From contig CM038912.1 in assembly GCA_021904315.1 (NCBI GenBank), positions 1 through 64,000 of the forward strand: a stretch of DNA of 64,000 nt, in the 5' to 3' direction. Source of the stretch: Sphagnum magellanicum (Eukaryota > Streptophyta > Sphagnopsida > Sphagnales > Sphagnaceae). The notes beneath the pieces are model-generated. The model saw nothing but the letters and a program-made list of their open reading frames with translations. It did not search any database and was not told the DNA's origin. The stretch's first letter is position 1; every line of letters begins with the position of its first letter. A program made the position numbers and the translations under genes. Positions 33,601 through 44,617 of this stretch are shown in pieces.

Positions 33601-36540
33601 AGTTACCTACCTATCTAAACCTACTTAGTGGGTAGGTAAGGATGACCCCCTACTTATTTAATTTAGCCAGCTCAGGTAAATAGGAAAGTAGTTGAATTAA
33701 TAGAAAAATAACCATGTAAATTTTTTTATTTCATGTTTTGTTTTAAGGTTGTTCATTTTTTAATGCACACCATGTTGGCACATGTATTTTTATGTAAATA
33801 ACAAGAGGAGGCACATTGCATCATATAATTTGTGAGATGGAATTAATTTCCAAACCATATGGGTTTAATCTTTTGGTTGTAGGTTACTTGAATTTTTTTT
33901 TTCAACCACACATTTTCAAAGGGATTCTTCAACATGTTTTGTGTTTCTAATTGATTTTAGGTTTTCTAAAACTAAGTACCAATTAATATAAAATTTAGAT
34001 ATCTCAATTAATTTCCTATCAAGTAATTATCTACATAAAAAATCTAGATTCTTCAATGTAATTACACAACTGGTGGATTTATTTGGTTGATTTATTATGA
34101 CTCCATAAATTCAATTACTTAAAATTATAGCACTGAAATTTTTGAAAATTATGCTAATTGAAATATTGAGAATTAAAAGAATTAAATCACTAAAATTACA
34201 ATGAAATCCTAAATCTTATTTTAATTTGGTTGTTAAAATTCTAGCTATAGTAATCGAAATAATGAAAATTAGATTTAATTCTTGAAAATAAAAATAGCCT
34301 TATATTGCAAATGTTTTTCAAAGATTGTGACTAAATATTTCCTCTGCCACCAAAAAAATCATTGATGGGGGTATCACTGATGAATTAGAATATTGCAACA
34401 ATTCATTTCACAGTTCTTGTATATCCTCAGTAGATAGTGGAGTTTGAAAAAAATCTACTCTTGTATGTGACCCCTATGCAAATTTGGCTAATTCCTCTTG
34501 TGGATTATTGCTAGTTGTACTACCTCACAAAATTGAAAACAAAAACCTTGATTCTTCACTCCCAATTTGCAAACCCAAAAAATAGAGGAGTTCCTCAATG
34601 TACTTGAACTCATTCCCACTTTCCACATTGAATGATTTGTTAGAGAGATCAAGGCAAATTAAAAATCTTCCCCAAAAAGTACCTTACAATTATTGTTGAA
34701 CTTTTTCTAAAGATTTTTTTGCCCTACAATTCCAACAATTAGAGCCCTATGGACGACTGCAAGCCTAGGGCTAATCAACAACTATATTGGGAGTTCCATT
34801 CATCTGCATTGGATGAAGATTCTCATCGATCCGATCTGGTGCCCCAATAGTCTTTTTGATTCACTACATTCCCAATGGCCCCGCATGATACCTAGTCTGG
34901 ATGGCTACTTTATACCTAGTTAGAGAACATAATCTTTTTGGTTCATTGCGTTCCCAATGGCTCGACATGATAATTGTATTATAGGCATCAATTTTTAATT
35001 TAATTTTATGGTTTCAAAAACTTTAGCATTGTTTTCGATTTTTTGGGAATCTTTTCTAAAACAAATTTCCTCCAAGTTATAAAATATTAATCATTTATTT
35101 GTGCATTAATTATGTGTTTGATCATCTACAAACTTATAATATGATTATTAAGTGTATACATAGGTCTACTTTCTAGTTATTTTCCTTTTTAATTCACAAG
35201 TTTTTAATGTTTCAAATCGTATATTATTAAATAATTATGTGGTGTTCATGAAGAAGATTTTTAATCACATAGTCTTATACACGAAATTTTTTAATCATGT
35301 AGTCATATCCAATGTTACAATAATACAACTAGGCACAAAAACATGGCATATATGACTGTATAACTAGAAAATGGTCAGTAGCCATATTTGTCCCAGTATA
35401 AATGTTAAGTTTTGGCATGGTGGTATATGTAGGGTATATGCAAGGTAAGGTAAGGTATTTAGATAATGTATATTATATGTCAGGCTAGGTATGTATAGAG
35501 TAGGTATGTAGATGTTAGGTACATATAAATTAAATACATATAGCCTATGTATGTATAGACCATGTGTGTATAATTTAGGTTATATTTCGGATATCTACGT
35601 GTAATTAAGTAGGCCTAACCTGCCTTAACGTAAATATAAATTATCATAAACCAAAGTAAATACATAAGAAATCATATATTAGTATTTAGACTCGGTACAC
35701 ATATTTACCTTATATGTATAAATTATGATATACCTAACAACATTATAGGATATAATAGACGTATTTTAAGTACATATCCTATTTTACCTAACCTAGCTAA
35801 GTATAGATTGATTACCTTAATTTAGGTATAACTTAACTATATTACCTACCTACCTACCTACCTACCTACCTTGTAAGGTGGTTAACCTTGTGCACAATGC
35901 CTAGAATGACCATTAGGAAAAACTACCCAACTGGTTTGAAAAGGTGGAATGGAAAATTTTCAATGATGCTTGAATGCATTTCAGGTAAAAAAATCTTAAA
36001 CCACCATTGCCTCCCACCACATGACCAATTTGGTGAATTTTTAATGGGATTTGTCCACTCAACAAAATCATGTATCTTTTGAAGACCACCCAAAGTTGAA
36101 TTGGGCGGTTGGCTATAGTGGTTTCTCCACACGTTTTCTAGTAGTGTTTCCACCAATGGTATTTTGAGTAAAAGACCACTTTATTTATGCCATGAGTCCA
36201 ACCAAAATGCAAAGACATATTATTTGTATTATGAACAACATGTTTTGTTCACTTTCTCCTCCTAAAAGGCTCTTCTGGCCAAAGTAACACCCATGTACAT
36301 AAGAGGAATTTTGATGGTGGAAAGTTCATTATTTGTTCAATTGTTATTATTATTGGAAAAAAATACAATCTTTCATATAAAATCAAACAAAGACTAATAC
36401 CTCAATTAGGTTAGTAAAAATAACTTATGTCTATCAAAGTGTTTTTCTAATTGCTTAAGAAATATCTTGGAAACTAAAACAAAAAAAATCATTTTGACAA
36501 ATTTGTAGATCTACATTTCAACAAATTGAAAAATGCCAAA
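30640..36540. other. AT-rich intergenic DNA, no intact gene
   Basis: Long AT-rich tract. 31085-31145, 33537-33690 and especially 35400-35875 are rich in TAGGT/ACCTA words; the last ends in a perfect (TACC)n run at about 35845-35872. Open frames such as 31296-31508 and 31958-32158 show no convincing family. Confidence 0.45.
32415..32475 (-). repeat. Dispersed conserved motif, copy 2
   Basis: The minus strand reads CAACTAGTTGATCCC then TGGGACCTGGAGTGGAGGTA, matching copy 1 at 17105-17160. A shorter piece (GTGGAGGTAGGCCTGA) lies at about 32223-32239. Confidence 0.6.
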
Positions 36541-36542
36541 AT

Positions 36543-36820
36543 GTGAAAGGGATTCGTATTTGTTGATCATGTCAATTAAATGGTGTAGAAATAGCTAAAA
36601 TTGAATGTAAAAAATATAATGAAACATCTTTACATGTATTTTTTGATCGAATTGCTTATGCGAAAGCACAAGCATCTATTCCTTATGGAATCTTAGGTGT
36701 TAAAGTGTGGGTTTCATATTCTTAACACGAAAAAAGGGAGAAGTTGTGTTATATCCAAAATGTACAAGACTTCGTAAATATCCTAGGCAAAAGGCCAAGG
36801 GAAGAGAGGCATGGTCCTAG
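36543..36820 (+). pseudogene. Mitochondrial rps3 3' end plus rpl16 5' end (NUMT)
   Basis: The plus frame reads QLNGVEIAKIECKKYNETSL, then YAKAQASIPYGILGVKVWVS, the C-terminus of plant mitochondrial ribosomal protein S3. After an in-frame TAA (about 36722) it continues HEKKGE, then in a shifted frame VLYPKCTRLRKYPRQKAKGR, close to the start of mitochondrial Rpl16 (LYPKRTKFRKYQKGR). In plant mitochondria the two genes are adjacent and overlap, so this is a nuclear insert of that junction. It carries stops and cannot be translated as either protein. Confidence 0.75.
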
Positions 36821-37199
36821 GTTTTAATGGCGAGACCAATCTTTGAAGTCTTATAAGTTGAGTACAGGTGGGAGTAGCTTGAGTTTCCTTAAGATGGTTG
36901 TTTACCTTGAATTGTTCTTAGAGTGTATGCCCTCTGAGGATCCTATAGAACATAACTCCCTTAGCCTTTTTTGCTAGGTGGACTTTCGAAAAAAGAAACT
37001 GGTTTGAAGGGCTTCCTTAACCACGACAATAATGACATCACCATATGTGCATATTTCATATTATTAGCTCCTAATACTCAAATACACATCAATTTTCAAG
37101 CCCCATTATATTTGTTACATTCAAGTAAGTTTGAGTTTGAATGATTTTTCCACTTTATTTATTGGATCCCCATTCATAGGAAGGAAAAATTAAAAAAAA

Positions 37200-37219
37200 G
37201 GGGGGGGGGGGGGGGGGGG
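37200..37219. repeat. G20 homopolymer
   Basis: Twenty consecutive G after an A-run, in AT-rich sequence between the two organelle-derived relics. Prone to slippage and to assembly error. Confidence 0.9.
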
Positions 37220-37332
37220 AATTTCAGACAAAGGATATTATTAATCTCATTTATATAATAATTTTTTCCTATCGTTATAGGGAGTTTTCCTTATTTATTA
37301 TTTGTCCTTATCCAACATTTGTCTCTACCCAT

Positions 37333-37705
37333 CATTCATATTTGTATCGGATATAAAAAGTAACAAATTGAGTATGTATAGGCATTTTGCATGTAGCTAT
37401 TTTCATGGTTGCTTTAACAACAGTTTCTGGTACTCCACATATTTCATAAAGTATTCTATTTGGTTTAACAACAGATACCAAATATTTCGGAGACCCTTTT
37501 CTTAAACCCATATGTATTTATGTAGGTTGCATAGTTATATGTTTGTTGGGAAAGACACGTATCCATATTTTTCCACTACAACAAGCATAACCATTAATTG
37601 TTCGTCATCTCACTTCTATTTGTTTAAACATAATCCAAATCAATTCAAGTGCTTGAAGGCCACATCTACCAAAAGAAATGGAATTATTTCGAAATCTTTT
37701 TGTCT
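37333..37705 (-). pseudogene. Plastid-type rpl16 relic (NUPT)
   Basis: The minus strand encodes FGRCGLQALE, KIWIRVFPNKHITMQPT, then [29 protein letters not shown] and [10 protein letters not shown] in one frame with two stops. This follows plastid Rpl16 (FGRYALQALEPAW, IWIRIFPDKP, KGSPEYWVAVVKPGRILYE, KMPIRTQF). Mitochondrial plant Rpl16 has a different sequence here (FGKYGIKSCEAG), so origin is plastid. Many replacements mark an old insert. Confidence 0.75.
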
Positions 37706-38160
37706 CTTGTCCTATAACAAATCAAACATAAAAGGATAAGGCCACATTGCACCCATGCTTGGACATCATTAACCATCTCAATAAAAATTGGAAAGGAAAA
37801 TAAGTTAAATAAATTGCACTCTACATAGAAAGGGCTGAAAAAATATCCAAAAAAATCATGCTACACCCAATAAACAAAAAAAAATACTACTTAAGTAAAG
37901 TGCAAGCCAATTTTTATGTTAATGCATTTCCCAATGATTCATAAACAAGGCATTTTAGGTCTTTTATAAATGAGTTTGAATTGTTAGCCCATGTGCTTTC
38001 CATTATAAGCCAATAGGTTAATGTGACTTTTGAAGAAGTTTATAAAAGGCACAAAGTGGAGGTAGTATGGGGAAAGGGGATGTGGTTTCTTAAAATCAAG
38101 TGCAAATAAAGAGAATGTAACTACGTGCCCTTTATGCTTAATCATTTCGAATAACACTTA

Positions 38161-38174
38161 CCCCCCCCCCCCCC
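38161..38174. repeat. C14 homopolymer
   Basis: Fourteen consecutive C in AT-rich sequence, about 950 bases from the G20 run and of opposite sense. Confidence 0.9.
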
Positions 38175-38329
38175 TCAAGTCTTATTACGCTTGCTGACAT
38201 AGAGTTAACCAAGGCTTCTTATTCGACACTTGTCATAATCGTTGTTATTTTAGCCAACACATAAGATGACAAGTAGTTCATAATAGACATTTGATTCAAC
38301 ATTCCAACATATAGGAAAATAAATTAATC

Positions 38330-39110
38330 CACTAGAATGGGTCAAGGTTCTAGAAGGTGGGTCCTAAAAAATACATAATTTGCCATTTAGAAGGGTAATA
38401 GGAACAATGTATAGGTACTTGCAACAATTTGTGTGCCAATTTCTCTCATGAAACTTAATACATAATTTGTTTCAAACTTCGAAACGCCAAATCACATGCA
38501 TGAAGATTAAAGAGTATGCAGAAAGGACAAGATAGCAAAAGTACCTGCAACATTTTATTTGTCGATTTGTATGTGATACTGCAATTGAAAAAAACTCAAA
38601 GATGGCAACTCATGCATTTCCAAGGTTTTGAACAAAAGGCAATTTATAAATAATTTATAAGAACTTGCAACAATTTAGTCCAACCCATTCCTATGTGAAA
38701 ATTAATGTACTTGTAAAATTTATTTAAATAATGCAACTATTTTTGCATGTTCAAGCTCTAGTTTTGTACAAAAGGTCAAAAGGACATTAAATACATATAG
38801 GTGCACCAATTTATTTGTTAATTCTTTTGTGACATTGATTTAATTGTATAAAACTTAGAGATGGTGATTCACAAAGGGCTAGAAGGACAATGTATATGTA
38901 CATGTGGTATTTTATTTGCCAATTTTCTTTCAAAACATTAATGTAATTGTGAAATTCAGAGATGACAACTCAAGCATATTCAAGGTTCTACATAAAGGGC
39001 AAAAAAACCAATTTGTATAAGAAGACATGCATTGTTTATTTTGCTAATATCTATGTGAAAATAACTGCAATTTTTTTAAATTGAAAGAGAGCGATAAAGG
39101 TCTGCATATT
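38330..39110. repeat. Diverged ~120-bp satellite-like array, six units
   Basis: The phrase GCAACAATTTATTTG (or close variants) recurs near 38421, 38547, 38667, 38803, 38905 and 39029 (spacings 126, 120, 136, 102, 124). Each is followed by TATGTGAAA.TTAATGTAATTG and AGAGATGGCAACTCATGCAT, then CAAGGTTCTA..AAAAGGCAA. The units are strongly diverged. Confidence 0.65.
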
Positions 39111-39149
39111 GCATTTTTAGCCATTTAATTACAAACCTTGCACTTTTAT

Positions 39150-39380
39150 TAAACAACATCTTGGGCAATAAGCATAGCAAAACATTGAGAGGACTTGTCT
39201 TTGCTAACCTTCACTTAATTCATTCCATTGTATTACCAAAATCACTTAGGAATGGCAATAATAGATGTCAATTAACTCAAAATCCACCTATATGTATCAA
39301 ATTAAACAAAGCAATCTTGGGCTATAAGCATACCAACAATTTGAGAAGACTTGTTTTTGCTAGCTTTAATATTCGTTCTA
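39150..39380. repeat. Direct duplication, spacing 156
   Basis: A ~60-bp segment beginning ATCTTGGGC.ATAAGCATA and ending GACTTGT.TTTGCTA occurs at about 39158 and 39314 with several differences. Confidence 0.65.
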
Positions 39381-39389
39381 CCTACACCA

Positions 39390-42300
39390 AATAGAAGGTT
39401 AATTTAGGAATGATAATAAAAGGATAAAATTCTTGATGTATATTTTATGCAACACATCAATTTTTTCTACACCCCTTAAATGATGATGTGTCCCATGTCA
39501 CGTGTTTTTTTGAACTTTATGAAAAAAAATTCAAATAATTTTTACATAATTAGTTAGGTTGAATATTTTTATTATTCAAAAGTTAATGTTTTGCACCAAA
39601 TGGGAGACTTTTAATGTGTTTGACCTTCTATGCAACAATGCATAAAAAACTTATAAATGGACCCACCATAATCATGGTTTGTAATGTTTAGTCCATTTAT
39701 CAATTTTCAAAATTGATAAATGTTACAAATAATTCAAAATAGAGGTATCCAAACCATTTCAAAATGGCATGAAAGTTTGGGGCAATGTTAAGAGCACCAA
39801 AATTTAAAGAAAACAATGAAGTCATTTCCAACATGAATTTTGTAAAATTTTGAAACATTTTTCACAAAAATTATGTCTTGAGATGACATATTAATAAGCA
39901 ACCAATAATGACTTTTTAAAAAGATCATTTTAAAACTTCAAACATGGGCATGATTCGACAATGTGACATTGTTGTCACAATCAAAATAAATTATAAAAAC
40001 TGTTAGTAAAAACACCTCTTATCAAAAATTATTCACTCTAGCTTGTAATTACCTTGTTACAGGTACCATGAAAAACATAAATACTTTATTTCAAATTTGG
40101 AAATCAAAGGCAACAATAATTGAAATGGACTACACACAAAAAATTACATTGTTTACTTGAATAAATGAATCGGAGTTGATTTATAGGTAAACCCCAATTT
40201 TTGCATTGTGATACCTATTTTTTCGGTCCATTTTATCTTGCTTGAACCTACTTGCACATGTTAATTTCCTTTTTATAATTAGTTAGTAACCAAAAAAACT
40301 AATAGAAAATCCAAAAATATGAGCCCTTACATATACAAAATGAAAACACGAACAAAATCCTTGTGCACAACTGGATTAAAACACAAGCAGATTCCAAGTT
40401 CTAGGTGTTTTCTAAACTTGTAGCCCTAAATCAGTCAATACATTAAGTGTTGATGATAAGATCCTTCATGGAGTTCTTTTTTTGAAAATTGATTTAAAAC
40501 ATGTTGAACCTTTCCTACTCACGTGTTCTAAACACTAACCCTAGAGATTTAATTACATGGTAGAACTTACACATCCTTTCTTCAGAAACTCAATTTGGTG
40601 ATGCTAGATGTTTATGTCCCCAACTTCCCAAAACAATTTCTTCAACGATAACATTCACAACATCCTTGGTTTTGAAAAGACAAAACACAAGTATTGTCAC
40701 AACTTGTAAACAAACGAATGATAGATCCTTGACAAATCATAAGGACTTTTCTTAAATACCCCAACATTTAACTAATATTTTAGTCTATTCCACATTCCCT
40801 AGAAACTTTCATCATTTCCTCACCTCCACATCAAATGTTTTATTATGAACATTGTCCAAAAAAATTTAGGTTTTAGTGACATAATGAAAGTAAAGTTGAT
40901 GAACTTTATTAGTTTTAAGTTGCATTCTAATCTCCCTTAGAGAAATGTATTTTGCCTGTAATTTTAAAAGCAATTGATGGAGAACACAAAACACACAAAA
41001 CATTCTTTTTCTCTTAAGAAGATTTGCTTATTTAATTCCACAACATTCTCTTTAAATTCACCACCAAATCCACATTACCATCGCCACCACATTCATAAAA
41101 CCAACCACTAGCTCTCCATTACCCTTTTCCATCAAAAGCAAAACTTCACAACATACAAAACTCAACAACACACACCACACACCGAGATTTGATGTTAGAA
41201 CAAGCACCACCATGTAATTCAACAACAATGTTATTGTTTTCGAAAACTTAAAAAATATAAACACAACAAACAAAACATGACTATACAAACAAAAATCCTC
41301 CCTTGGACCTTCATTGTTCGCATCCACATCCTCTAGAATGAAAAATTGTGTGCCAAAGTTAAGGATACTTTAAATCATCCCATCCATTATTGATCAATTT
41401 TAGGTTACAAGGGTTTTTGTGAATTAGTTTAATTATCTTCGACCTATGTGAAATTCAGTCTTTCTATAAAAACTAGTTATCTTTGATAGCTGAGATCAAG
41501 GTATCAATGTCAAAAGTTATCATTAGCTTGCCTATAAGCTACTATAATTCATGAAAGATGATAAATACCCTTAACGAGTTTCATTTGGGCATCTTATGTG
41601 ACAAGTTGCATAGAGCCACACTATTTTATCACAACATTTGACTAGTTTGATTTTTTAAACAATCCTTTTATTCAATGTTGGAAAGTATCTCCATTGTAGG
41701 TACCTTTGCCATCTCTTGAGTTGAGAGGCAATGGGATAGAGATTGCTATCGAACGGTCACATTACAACAGATCAAGTTGTTTATTGTTTTTATGTAAACC
41801 TTGTTTTAACACATACAAATATTATTAGAAAACTTTTGTTGTTTCTCCCCTCTATACAAGTGGCATTGGATTTTCATTTTTTTTAACCTTCCATTTAACT
41901 ATTGCCACTCCATGAACTCTTGCCCTAGAGCTTAGAGAAGATGTATGGTTATCAGTCCACTAAGTATGTTTTTGTTGCCATATCTTTGGTATGAAAATTA
42001 CCAAACAAAAAGGTATTCATTTTGGTGACCCGATCATGAGGCAAGGAAATTATGCATAGTACATGCATTTTTTTGTTTGTTGAAGCCCTTTTAATCCTTG
42101 AATTCAATTTTTATTTCTCATTCCCACTTTTGCTTCAACAATACCAATGCAATATTTATTTTCCTTCAATTGATACAATTTAACCCCCCTTTGTGGAATG
42201 ATGTTGGCAATATTTTTCTTGAGGTTTACGAGGTGTAACAACATCACAACATTTGGAAAAAGAAAACCTAATTGAATGTAGGTGCATGGGAGGTGTAATG

Positions 42301-43320
42301 AATGTAAGATGGCATTGTTTTACTAGTCCATTGAATATGATTGTGGATGCAAGTTTTTGAACATTTTTGTTTTGTTTTGGTTTATACTAGTTGTAAATTT
42401 GTGTTTTTTAAAATGTTACTAGTTAGAACAAAACCTTTGCCAGAAAGGTCTAGTACATATGTGTATTATCAAAGAGCTTGTCATGTGCAACAAAAGGACC
42501 AAAAGGTATTAACTACAATGGTTTGTTTCGACCAAGTTTTATTTTAGTTCATTATTATATGAATGTAACCAATTTTAATTTTTATTGGATGTTTCAAAAA
42601 GGACCAAAAATAATGTAGGACACTAATAAGCACCATTCATGTGTGCATGTAGAATGAAAATTGCAATTGAAGTTGGAAAGGAAAGTAAGCTACATCTAAT
42701 GGATCTAGCTTTCCTAATTGCCAATTAGGTGGGCATGTCAAAGCAAAGGGTAGAGGGGCTGATGATTGAACATTTAATATATATTTTATTTAAACTTTTG
42801 GACATTTCTTTGAATTGCCTCTGGAATTCAAAGAGATATTATAAAGACCCACTTCATGCACTTGCAACCATGAAAATCACCAAAAAGAAACAAAGAAATG
42901 AGGAAAATATAGGGTCTCAAATCAAAGAGGTCAATGTTGGTGATGTGGTAAAACAATTTGTGATGTGGAACTTCAAATCTTTGGACATTATTATGTTGGT
43001 TTTGGAGTTGATAGGGTAGTTGATAGGGCTATAAATTGAATGTTTAAAGATATATAAATTAACTATCCTAAGTTTTTGAAAGCTTTTAATTAGGTTTGAA
43101 AAACGTTAATGCGGATTATGAAAACTAATTTGAATATCCCATAGATATTGTTTGATATAGATATTTGAGATTCTAAAAAACTGGTCAAGTATTTTTTAAA
43201 TGCATTTGATATCTTTTTTGCATGTTTGAAATGGGTTTTCTTTAAAAAATACTAAAGAACTAGTTCACTTCCCAAAGCTTATTTTGAGTATGACTTACAC
43301 CCTTTCTTGTTGTGGAGAAG
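39390..43320. other. AT-rich intergenic DNA
   Basis: I see no gene. The 96-codon plus frame at 42729-43019 and the minus frame at 41058-41327 have no recognisable motif and biased composition. Confidence 0.4.
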
Positions 43321-44617
43321 TAATTGAAAAGACTGGCACCTGTTTGTTGCCTCTCTAAGATCTCTGACAAACCACTGTATGTTTGTAGTCTAGGGTTTCA
43401 TGCTTTGTCCAAGAACAGATGCTCGGAAAAAGTCTTAGATTCTTTCTTCATAGCTTCAGCAAATCCTTCTTTCTGCGGATTGATTTCGACAAGAGAAGAA
43501 GAATAAGAGCTTCTTTGCAGATGTTCAGAGGTCAAGAAGAAGAAGAAGAAGAAGAAGAAGAGGTAATACTATGCGCATTCCGTCGTCTTCTTCGTGGTTG
43601 CTACAGGTAGGGTTCCAGTCCCTCCCTCGCGGGGAGTGAGTAGCTTACGCATTTCCAAACTCCCCTGCCTTTCCGGTTTCTTTTTGCGGGGAAAAAACTA
43701 CTGTTGTTGTTACGATTCGGTCGCATCCGCAAACGGTGAGCAGCAACTGCCGGACACAAAACGATCCTTGAGGGAGGGACCGCCGTGCTGCTCTTTTTGA
43801 TCAGTTTTCCAAAGGCTCCGTGAACCACCAGCAGGAGCAGCAGAATCGAAAACCAGGTCTTGTTTCTTCTTCTTCTTTGTTTCTACTTCTTCGTCTTCTA
43901 TCACAAGACTAGTTGCGGCCGACGCTGCTATTGCCCCGTTGCCTTCTATTGCACCCCCGTCGATTGCATACTTTTCTCCTTCTCGTGATGCCAAGGCCTC
44001 CTCCCCTTCCTGCCTTCCAGGCTTGAGAAGTTTATAGATAAACAAAAAGCCGAGCGAAGAGTTGAAGGAGAAGAAACAAACGGCGTCAGACGCTTCTCCG
44101 AGGCTTCAGGAAGAAGAAGAAAACACCAAGTTTTTCTGGCCGAGTACGTCCTGCCGAGGATTAGGGTTGTGGGATTGCTGTTTTGTTTTGTTTGCTTTTT
44201 TCTTTGTCTCGGTTGGCAAGAGTCAGGTTGAAACAATCTTCTGCTGCTGCTGAGATAGTTTGTTACCTGTTCTCTTTTGCAGTGCTCCTGCAGTAGCAGC
44301 ATTTCTTTCTTGACGGGTGTCAGGTGTGAGCGCTTTGTTGTTGGAGCAGCAAAGAAAGTTTTGGAGGAGACAGGGGTTGTGTTGCATTGTGTAGACCGAG
44401 TTGCACAAGGTATCTTTCTGCCATCACCACCACCAACAACGTCATGTAGTTGAAATTGAATGCAAAAGCACATCATGTGCATCATGTGCTTTTGCTTTGC
44501 TTTGCGCTCGTTTTTTTCCAGCCCTTGCAATTGTTCTGTGTTTTTTTGGTTTTGTATATGAGTATGTTGATGTTGCTTTGTGAGTTATGGTTATGGTTAT
44601 GTACCTTTGCTGGCAGG
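43321..44617 (+). promoter_or_regulatory. Promoter and 5' leader region of the Crinkler-type gene
   Basis: GC content rises here, with a (GAA)n run at about 43533-43561. A likely leader intron runs from 44410 (AAG, then GTATCT) to 44616 (T-rich, ending CTGGCAG), placing the ATG two bases into the next exon. The 111-codon minus frame at 43710-44045 is low-complexity and probably a shadow. Confidence 0.45.

Noticed and set aside
43946-44530. 194-codon minus-strand frame
   Set aside because: It is low-complexity, lies opposite the leader and intron of the Crinkler-type gene, and shows no domain; probably a shadow.
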